Positions 1 to 5,399 of a DNA stretch of 8,602 nt are shown here, piece after piece (the first letter of the stretch is position 1; each line of letters opens with the position of its first letter). A program made the translations under genes and the position numbers. Below the pieces are notes generated by a model. The model had not been told where the DNA came from. It worked only from the letters and a program-made list of their open reading frames with translations, and did not search any database. The DNA is taken from NCBI GenBank assembly GCA_019100305.1, contig JAHRHW010000176.1, positions 1-8,602 of the forward strand. The letters run 5' to 3'. The DNA is from Candidatus Thiodiazotropha taylori. Its GTDB lineage: Bacteria; Pseudomonadota; Gammaproteobacteria; Chromatiales; Chromatiaceae.

Positions 1-307
1 CAGAGAGATGCACCCCCACCCATTGACCGAACCAGGGTGACCCTTTGCGCACATCGACGGCCACGTCGAAGACCTCGCCTTTGATGGCTTGCACCAGCTT
101 TCCCTGACCGTAGGGATTCTGAATATGCAGCCCCCGCAACACGCCCTGTTCGGAATAGGCCATGTTGTCCTGGACGAACTGTTCGGGAATACCCAGTGAG
201 GCGTAGCGTTCGTTCTGCCAACTCTCCATGAACCAGCCGCGCTGGTCACCGAACACTTTGGGCTTGAGCAGCAGAACCCCTGGGATTTTCGTCTCCACCA
301 CTTCCAT
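1..307 (-). CDS. rfbC: dTDP-4-dehydrorhamnose 3,5-epimerase, 5' part (runs off the window)
   Basis: This is RmlC, the cytosolic cupin enzyme that epimerises C3 and C5 of dTDP-4-keto-6-deoxy-D-glucose in dTDP-L-rhamnose synthesis. Reading the minus strand from the ATG at 307 gives an open frame of 102 codons to the window edge. It opens MEVVETKIPGVLLLKPKVFG, then DQRGWFMESW, FVQDN, VLRGLHIQ and GEVFDVAVDVRKGSPWFGQW, all in family order. The His of RGLH is the conserved catalytic histidine; the later catalytic Asp lies outside the window. The family is about 180 residues long, so roughly the last 80 are missing because of the window edge, not a visible defect. The start is well placed: GGAGA lies 7 bases upstream inside the end of rfbA, and the rfbA TAG is only 2 bases before the ATG. 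This points to co-transcription and probably coupled translation with rfbA. Confidence 0.95.
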   Translation of the reverse strand, partial: MEVVETKIPGVLLLKPKVFGDQRGWFMESWQNERYASLGIPEQFVQDNMAYSEQGVLRGLHIQNPYGQGKLVQAIKGEVFDVAVDVRKGSPWFGQWVGVHLS

Positions 308-309
308 TG

Positions 310-1197
310 CTACATTCTCCGCTCACACAGCCCCAGCAGATACTGACCATATCCATTCTTACTCAGGGCTTCTGCCATCGATTTCAGATCTTTCAGGCTG
401 ATCCAGTCCTGTGAGAAGGCAATCTCTTCCGGACAGGCGATCTTCAAACCCTGGCGGAGCTCGATGGTTTCAATGAAGTTACTCGCCTGAATCAGGCTCT
501 CGTGGGTGCCGGTATCCAGCCAGGCAATGCCCCGCCCCATCTTCTCAAGGCTCAGTTTGCCCATCTCAAGATAGCGTTTGTTCAGATCGGTGATCTCCAA
601 CTCACCCCGAGCTGAAGGCTTCAGTGAGAGCGCCAGATCGGTGACCTGTTCATCATAGAAATAGAGACCGGTAACCGCGTAGTTGGATTTTGGTTTGGCG
701 GGCTTCTCTTCGATATCGTTCACCTGCCCCTGCTCATCGAAATCCACCACGCCATAGCGTTCCGGATCCTTTACCCAGTAGCCGAATACCGTCGCCCCAT
801 CGGATGTTTGGGCAGCCCGCTTGAGTGAGTCAACGAGCCCATGACCATAGTAGATGTTGTCACCCAGAATCAGGCAGCAGGGATCACCATCGATGAACTC
901 CTGACCGATGATAAAGGCCTGGGCCAGACCACCCGGATCGGGCTGCACCGCATAGGTGATCTCGATACCCCATTGATGACCATCACCCAGCAACCCTTTG
1001 AACAACTGGGCATCCTGGGGGGTGGTGATAATCAGAATATCCCGAATCCCAGCCAACATCAGGGTGGAGAGTGGGTAGTAGATCATCGGCTTGTCGTAGA
1101 CCGGCAACAGCTGCTTGGAGATGGTGAGGGTCAGCGGATGCAGACGGGTGCCAGAACCACCGGCCAGAATGATGCCTTTTTTCACTGTCTTTGCCAT
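310..1197 (-). CDS. rfbA: Glucose-1-phosphate thymidylyltransferase
   Basis: This cytosolic enzyme (RmlA) joins glucose-1-phosphate and dTTP to give dTDP-glucose, the first step of the dTDP-rhamnose route. The protein is 295 residues, the usual size. The nucleotide-binding loop GGSGTRL is at residues 13-19, the catalytic Lys of SKQLLPVYDKP is at 28, LGDNIYYG is at 111-118, EEKP is at 163-166, GELEITD is at 198-204 and WLDTGTHESL starts at 226. All are diagnostic of bacterial RmlA. An in-frame ATG at 1278 would add 27 residues, but these overlap the rfbB coding sequence and resemble nothing in the family, whereas MAKTVKKGIILAGGSGTRL from 1197 matches normal N-termini. The gene starts 2 bases after the rfbB stop with only a weak G-rich ribosome site (GGGGCAGGGC) inside the rfbB end. 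It ends in TAG 2 bases before rfbC. It is the middle gene of a compact rfbB-rfbA-rfbC operon. Confidence 0.97.
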   Translation of the reverse strand: MAKTVKKGIILAGGSGTRLHPLTLTISKQLLPVYDKPMIYYPLSTLMLAGIRDILIITTPQDAQLFKGLLGDGHQWGIEITYAVQPDPGGLAQAFIIGQEFIDGDPCCLILGDNIYYGHGLVDSLKRAAQTSDGATVFGYWVKDPERYGVVDFDEQGQVNDIEEKPAKPKSNYAVTGLYFYDEQVTDLALSLKPSARGELEITDLNKRYLEMGKLSLEKMGRGIAWLDTGTHESLIQASNFIETIELRQGLKIACPEEIAFSQDWISLKDLKSMAEALSKNGYGQYLLGLCERRM

Positions 1198-1199
1198 GA

Positions 1200-2258
1200 T
1201 CAGCCCTGCCCCAGTCTTTCGCCACGATAACTGCCATCCAGTACCCGCTGGCACCAGTGATTGTTCTCCAGATACCACTGGACCGTTTTCCTTAACCCGG
1301 TCTCAAAGGTCTCCAATGGCGTCCAGCCCAGCTCACGCTCCAGTTTACTCGCATCGATGGCGTAGCGCTGGTCATGGCCAGGCCGGTCATTCACAAATAT
1401 TTTTAACTGATTGTGTGGTTTGAACTCTGAGTCCGGCACGAGTTCATCCAGCAAGGCGCAGAGTGTCTCCACCACCTCCAGGTTGGACATCTCATTATTG
1501 CCGCCCACATTGTAGACCTCACCCGGCGTACCCGCCTCGAGTACTCGCCAGATCGCCTGGCAGTGGTCTTCCACATAGAGCCAGTCCCGTACATTACTGC
1601 CATCGCCATAGATCGGCAGCGATTCGCCAGCCAACGCCTTCTGAATGAAGAGCGGGATGAGCTTTTCCGGAAACTGGTAGGGTCCGTAATTGTTGGAACA
1701 ATTCGTGGTCAACACCGGCAGACCGTAGGTGTGATGCCAGGCACGCACCAGGTGATCCGAGGCGGCTTTTGAGGCCGAATAGGGAGAGTTCGGGGCGTAG
1801 GCTGTGGTCTCGGTGAACAGCCCTTCCGCCCCTAATGAGCCGTATACCTCATCCGTGGAGACGTGCAGAAAACGGAATGAGTCGCGTGCTTCTTCAGGCA
1901 GTGACTGCCAGTGGACCCTGGCGCACTCCAGCAGGTTGAAGGTGCCGCCGATGTTGGTGTCGATAAACTCGGCTGGGCCGTCGATGGAGCGATCCACATG
2001 GCTCTCAGCAGCGAAGTTGACCACCGCATCGGGTTTGTAGCGCTCGAACAGGCCGGAGACCAGCTCCTGATCCTGAATCTTTCCTTGAATGAAGTGGTGA
2101 TTCGGGTGATCCTCCAGCGATTTCAGGGTATCCAGATTGCCCGCGTAGGTGAGAGCATCCAGGTTGATTACCTTGAGAGAATCCTGCTGAGAAAGTAGAA
2201 AGTGGACAAAATTTCCACCGATAAACCCGGCACCACCGGTCACGAGAATCGTCTTCAT
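1200..2258 (-). CDS. rfbB: dTDP-glucose 4,6-dehydratase
   Basis: RmlB converts dTDP-glucose to dTDP-4-keto-6-deoxy-D-glucose using bound NAD, the second step toward dTDP-L-rhamnose and the branch point to other dTDP-deoxysugars. The protein has 352 residues, the family norm. The short-chain dehydrogenase NAD loop GGAGFIG is at residues 8-14, STDEVYG (with the Thr-Asp-Glu catalytic set) is at 134-140, and the YxxxK pair is Tyr160/Lys164 in YSASKAASDH. Further on come NCSNNYGPYQFPEKLIP, RDWLYVEDH and RPGHDQRY, all hallmark RmlB blocks. The ATG at 2258 is the only sensible start because the NAD loop follows at once. I see no good Shine-Dalgarno before it. It is the first gene of the rfbB-A-C unit, preceded by a 379-base gap with a TATAAT element, so it probably has its own promoter. 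It ends in TGA 2 bases before rfbA. Confidence 0.97.
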   Translation of the reverse strand: MKTILVTGGAGFIGGNFVHFLLSQQDSLKVINLDALTYAGNLDTLKSLEDHPNHHFIQGKIQDQELVSGLFERYKPDAVVNFAAESHVDRSIDGPAEFIDTNIGGTFNLLECARVHWQSLPEEARDSFRFLHVSTDEVYGSLGAEGLFTETTAYAPNSPYSASKAASDHLVRAWHHTYGLPVLTTNCSNNYGPYQFPEKLIPLFIQKALAGESLPIYGDGSNVRDWLYVEDHCQAIWRVLEAGTPGEVYNVGGNNEMSNLEVVETLCALLDELVPDSEFKPHNQLKIFVNDRPGHDQRYAIDASKLERELGWTPLETFETGLRKTVQWYLENNHWCQRVLDGSYRGERLGQG

Positions 2259-2319
2259 TATCTATAATGCCATTTATTTCAATATGTTACGGCATCACCA
2301 CTTGGTAACGCAATGCAGC

Positions 2320-2345
2320 ATTATACAGAGTTGAGACCCTATCAA
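2320..2345 (-). promoter_or_regulatory. Candidate sigma-70 promoter for rfbBAC
   Basis: On the minus strand a perfect TATAAT occupies 2325-2320, which would put the transcript start near 2313 and leave a leader of about 55 bases before rfbB. The best -35 look-alike is TTGATA at 2345-2340, five of six consensus bases. However, it sits only 14 bases from the -10, shorter than the usual 16-18, so either the promoter is suboptimal and activator-dependent or the true -35 is poorly conserved. TTGATA lies inside the inverted repeat AGTTGA/TCAACT, which could be a regulator site. The position just upstream of the first rfb gene after a long gap supports a real promoter. Confidence 0.45.
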
Positions 2346-2568
2346 CTACGTGGTGATTGAATTTGTAACTTTTGGGCCTGAGATTGTGGGTTCAGAGCTT
2401 AAGAAACGTACGTTTCAACTACGGATAAGGGGCACGCAAAAAAGCAACAGATGAAGCGATGCAGGAACGAGTGTCTGGCAGCAAGACCTGAGAGTATCGA
2501 GACAGGCTGATCCGGCTAACCCTCAACCCTGAGCATCAAACATCCCTTAAATTGACTTCGCCTCCAGG

Positions 2569-2597
2569 TACAGGGCGCAATCAAATTGCACCCTGTA
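2569..2597 (-). terminator. Hairpin 41 bases after the prsT stop, possible terminator or RNA-stabilising stem
   Basis: On the minus-strand RNA, arm TACAGGGTGCAA and arm TTGCGCCCTGTA can form 12 pairs around the 5-base loop TTTGA. The only non-Watson-Crick position is a U-G wobble on this strand; on the plus-strand RNA the same position would be an unpaired A-C. The fold therefore favours the strand in which prsT is transcribed. No T-run follows the stem, so it is not a canonical intrinsic terminator. It could instead block 3' exonucleases or work with Rho. Confidence 0.4.
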
Positions 2598-2637
2598 TAG
2601 GATTCTTAAGATCGAGGCACCAGAGCTTCAAGCCGGT

Positions 2638-5046
2638 CTATTGAAGTCGAGCCTGAAGAGATTTTGCCTCGGTAATACCCTCAAAGGGCTTACCCGATGA
2701 CAATGCTGCATCCAGATGAGTCTTTGCGGCATCCATGTCACCAATCTGCTCATAGGCCAGCGCGAGATGATAGTCGATTTCCGGGATCTTCGAGTTTTTC
2801 CTGAGTGCCCGCCTGAGTACTGAAATCGCTTTATCCGTCTCTCCCCGCTTGAAATGGGTCCAGCCTAGCGTATCAAGCACAATGGGATTTTCTGAAGTTG
2901 AAAAGCCCTCGACTAATTTCAGCGCCTGATCCTTTTTGACCTGATCGGGCTCACCTCTGAGTAGAATCATTGCCAGATTGTTGGCCGCCAACATATTCTC
3001 CGGATACTTATCGAGAATCTGCTGGTAAATCTGCTTCGACTCATCAACCTGTCCCAGCTTATCCTGGGCATTCGCCAATTCGATACCCAATGCAGGGTCC
3101 TGAGAATTCTCAAAACCTCGGCGCAGCATAACGATCGCGTCCGCCTGTTTACCCTCCATCAGTTTGACCTTGGCCAGGTTGCGATAGGGAACCGGCCACT
3201 TCTCATTGATGCTCAGGCTGCGCTCAAACGCTTCATCTGCCTCTACCAAGCGGTTTTGGGAGAGATGGATTTCACCCAGCAGATTGTAAGCAAGGTAGTG
3301 TTTGGGGTCTGCTATTACTGCTTGGTTGACCTGATTCAGGGCTTCATCGACCTGTTTCAATCCAAAGTAGCTTTTTGCCAGGGCTACCAGCACATCAATC
3401 GCCCCAGGTTTAAGTTCCAACGAGCGAGTCAGAGACTCCACACTCCGTTCCAATCGACCATTACTTTGCTCGACCAAGCCCTGATAGTAATAACCCAATG
3501 GGTCAGATTCATATTCAGACTGGAGTGTATCTGCAATTTTCAGCAACTCGCTCCAATTCTTCTGCTTGAGATAGACAATCCCAAGTCCTCGAAGTACTGA
3601 GATCTCTTTCGGTGCAAACCTCCGCATTTTTTGCAAAACCACTTTTGCATCATCGAGTTCGCCAATTTGTATCAAAAGTTGCACCAACTCAAAATTTGTT
3701 GCCGTCTCCTGTGGCTGAGCTTTAACCGCATTCTCCAGGCTTTGGCGGGCCAGTTCGATCTCACCCTTCTTCAAATGGGATCTCGCCTTTAGCCGATGAG
3801 CCTTAACGTGTCCCGGATCTTCACGCAACAGAGTTCTGAGATCTGCGATACCCCGGTCTGGATCATCACTGACCAATGCAATACCGGCACGGACCAATAG
3901 AGCATCCTTATATTTCGGATCTGCCTCAAGCACCTCTTCAACCAATTGACCTGCCTGCTGAATTGAACCTTCTTTAACCAAAATGCTGGCTTTTAGTGTT
4001 CGAGCCATCAATCCATCCTCTGCCAATTCTGCCTGATTGATGACCTCTGATAGAACCTTAATCGCCTCGTCCTTTCGGTTTAGACCAATATGATGTCTTG
4101 CCAATTCAAGTTTGAAGGTATTGTTTTTTGGATTCTGTGCCACGTAATCAATAAGCAGTGACTCAGCAGCAGCTGAATTCTTGTTGCTCTTCAGATAGCT
4201 GACCAGTGCGAGTTTGGCTTCCGAACTATCCGGTAAATCAGTAACCGCCTGCCTTAAGACACCCTCCGCCAACTCACTATTACCTTTTTCCTTAAAGTAA
4301 CTGACCAGGTGCAGTCGGTGTTGCAACTCATTTGGATTGGACTGGATCAAATCAGTCAGAACCTGAATGACCGAATTCTCATCATTTGCCTTGGCATAGA
4401 GTCTGGCTAAGAGTAGGTAAGAGGCAACCCTGTACTTATGCTCTTCCAACGAGTCTTTAGCAATCTTGATTGCCCGGTCCAGTTCACCACGATCCGCATA
4501 GAGTGCTGAGAGCAGTGATGCCGCTTCCACATTGCCAGGATCTGATGAAATGGCACTCAATACATCTTCTATCGCAGCATCGTTCTCACCGGATTTTGCA
4601 AGTGCGAAGCCCCTCAGTACGAGAGCCTCCGAGTGATTGGGAGTAATTCTGAGAACAACCTCTGCTGCCTCCAGGGCTTTATTGGTCTCACCAGCCAAAA
4701 CATAAATAGTACCCAAATGAACCTGGGCATCCTGATGTTCGGGATTCAGCTCGACAGCACGGAAGAAAAGCGAGAAAGCCTTACGCCAGTTCTCCTCCTT
4801 TTCCTCAAGCAGGCCGAACATATAGTATCCGTCCGCATCCTTCGGATCGATCTGCAGTACATTCTTGAACTCAAGGCGTGCCTTGGTGTAATTGCCTTGC
4901 TCAAAGAGTTCCATTCCACGGTCAAAATAGGCTTGTTTACGATCTTCTTTGCTGGAACAGGCCGTGCTTAGAATCAGTGTGAAACAAACTACAAAACCGA
5001 ACAGAAGTTTGTTTAAATTGATAGAAATATCCATGGTCGTCTTCAT
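2638..5046 (-). CDS. prsT: XrtA/PEP-CTERM-type TPR-repeat lipoprotein PrsT
   Basis: This is an 802-residue protein made almost wholly of tetratricopeptide repeats from about residue 37 to the end. The N-terminus has basic and hydrophobic segments ending in LILSTAC, with the lipid-carrying Cys at 30. Ser follows at +2, so outer-membrane sorting is expected. Repeat units such as AYFDRGMELFEQGNYTKA and YNLLGEIHLSQNRLVEADEA show the TPR pattern of W/L/G/Y/A/F/A/P positions, and I judge there to be some twenty or more units. The whole plan (lipoprotein signal plus very long TPR array beside an exosortase) matches the PrsT family of exosortase systems. As I recall them, family members are nearer 900 residues, so this one is somewhat short. 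PrsT is presumed to be a periplasm-facing scaffold for export or assembly, but its activity is not established. The ATG at 5046 has AGG 8 bases upstream; the ATG at 5034 is a possible alternative. The gene lies 353 bases after xrtD. Confidence 0.85.
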   Translation of the reverse strand: MKTTMDISINLNKLLFGFVVCFTLILSTACSSKEDRKQAYFDRGMELFEQGNYTKARLEFKNVLQIDPKDADGYYMFGLLEEKEENWRKAFSLFFRAVELNPEHQDAQVHLGTIYVLAGETNKALEAAEVVLRITPNHSEALVLRGFALAKSGENDAAIEDVLSAISSDPGNVEAASLLSALYADRGELDRAIKIAKDSLEEHKYRVASYLLLARLYAKANDENSVIQVLTDLIQSNPNELQHRLHLVSYFKEKGNSELAEGVLRQAVTDLPDSSEAKLALVSYLKSNKNSAAAESLLIDYVAQNPKNNTFKLELARHHIGLNRKDEAIKVLSEVINQAELAEDGLMARTLKASILVKEGSIQQAGQLVEEVLEADPKYKDALLVRAGIALVSDDPDRGIADLRTLLREDPGHVKAHRLKARSHLKKGEIELARQSLENAVKAQPQETATNFELVQLLIQIGELDDAKVVLQKMRRFAPKEISVLRGLGIVYLKQKNWSELLKIADTLQSEYESDPLGYYYQGLVEQSNGRLERSVESLTRSLELKPGAIDVLVALAKSYFGLKQVDEALNQVNQAVIADPKHYLAYNLLGEIHLSQNRLVEADEAFERSLSINEKWPVPYRNLAKVKLMEGKQADAIVMLRRGFENSQDPALGIELANAQDKLGQVDESKQIYQQILDKYPENMLAANNLAMILLRGEPDQVKKDQALKLVEGFSTSENPIVLDTLGWTHFKRGETDKAISVLRRALRKNSKIPEIDYHLALAYEQIGDMDAAKTHLDAALSSGKPFEGITEAKSLQARLQ

Positions 5047-5119
5047 TGACTGTACCTACTTATCCAACAACAAGCCACCATCTAGAAATGCCCGGTAGAT
5101 TGTTGATTTACATGTAATT

Positions 5120-5137
5120 ACTAGTTTTCTAACTAGT
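5120..5137. repeat. 18-base inverted repeat upstream of prsT
   Basis: ACTAGTT and AACTAGT form a perfect 7-base dyad around TTCT, 74-91 bases before the prsT start. Its AT-rich arms make a weak RNA hairpin, so a DNA-binding site for a dimeric regulator is the likelier reading if it is functional. It lies just downstream of the weak TCTAAT element at 5157-5152. No protein partner can be named from the sequence. Confidence 0.3.
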
Positions 5138-5289
5138 TAAGTAATCCATCTATTAGAATATCGAATGAACAGTTTGCTTAAGGTTTACTATCCTGCCCTA
5201 GTGAAGTATTAAAATTAGGACCAATTCTTCAATCCCGCTGATATCGGTTACTAGAAAGTCACCTATATAGATATCTACACTCATTTAAC

Positions 5290-5350
5290 AAAGTGATACT
5301 GCGTTCTTTTTAGCACCACCCGCTGTTTACCTACTTAAAAGTGATACAGC
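5290..5350. repeat. Pair of 13-base direct repeats downstream of xrtD
   Basis: AAAGTGATACTGC (5290-5302) and AAAGTGATACAGC (5338-5350) differ at one base and start 48 bases apart. They lie between 50 and 110 bases after the xrtD stop. They could be paired regulator sites for prsT, although they are some 240 bases or more from its start, or a remnant of a small duplication. The bases between them do not extend the similarity. Confidence 0.35.
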
Positions 5351-5399
5351 AGCTCACTCTGTCTCAATACTGAGAAAGCACTATTAAATTCACGATAAA

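Larger units (their letters stand above)
2259..2637. other. Non-coding gap between prsT and rfbB
   Basis: This stretch of 379 bases has no convincing gene. At the prsT side it holds a 12-base-pair hairpin (2569-2597). In the middle is a minus-strand run of six T (2438-2443) without a clear stem before it, then a 14-base perfect palindrome (2403-2416). Near rfbB lie a promoter-like TATAAT (2320-2325) and two nested inverted repeats. One minus-strand frame stays open for about 40 codons through the middle of the gap but has no start codon or ribosome site, so I treat it as non-coding. The most likely job of the gap is to end prsT transcription and start the rfb operon. Confidence 0.6.
5047..5399. 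other. Non-coding gap between xrtD and prsT
   Basis: This 353-base AT-rich stretch holds no gene that I can support. It contains a direct repeat AAAGTGATAC(T/A)GC at 5290-5302 and 5338-5350, a perfect 10-base palindrome TAGATATCTA (5268-5277), and a hairpin-forming palindrome ACTAGTT-TTCT-AACTAGT (5120-5137). On the minus strand, AGTGA (5358-5354) and TCACT (5344-5340) could form a weak stem with a 9-base loop followed by a short T-run about 40 bases after the xrtD stop, a poor terminator candidate. A TCTAAT at 5157-5152 might be a -10 for prsT but has no good -35. The length suggests that prsT has its own promoter. Confidence 0.5.

Noticed and set aside
1198..1278. A 27-residue N-terminal extension of rfbA from an ATG at 1278
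   Set aside because: It overlaps the rfbB coding end and has no family similarity; the ATG at 1197 gives the normal RmlA N-terminus.
841..1423. Plus-strand open frames opposite rfbA and rfbB (about 100-129 codons)
   Set aside because: They lie fully antisense to well-supported enzymes, have low-complexity composition typical of shadow frames, and lack recognisable domains.
2438..2443. Six-T run on the minus strand as an intrinsic terminator
   Set aside because: No GC-rich stem directly precedes it; the good hairpin lies more than 100 bases upstream.
2400..2525. A minus-strand frame open for about 40 codons in the prsT-rfbB gap
   Set aside because: No start codon or ribosome site, and the length is within chance expectation.
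3256..4971. Plus-strand open frames of about 110 codons opposite prsT
   Set aside because: Antisense to the TPR array, whose repeating codons create chance open frames; no ribosome sites or domains seen.
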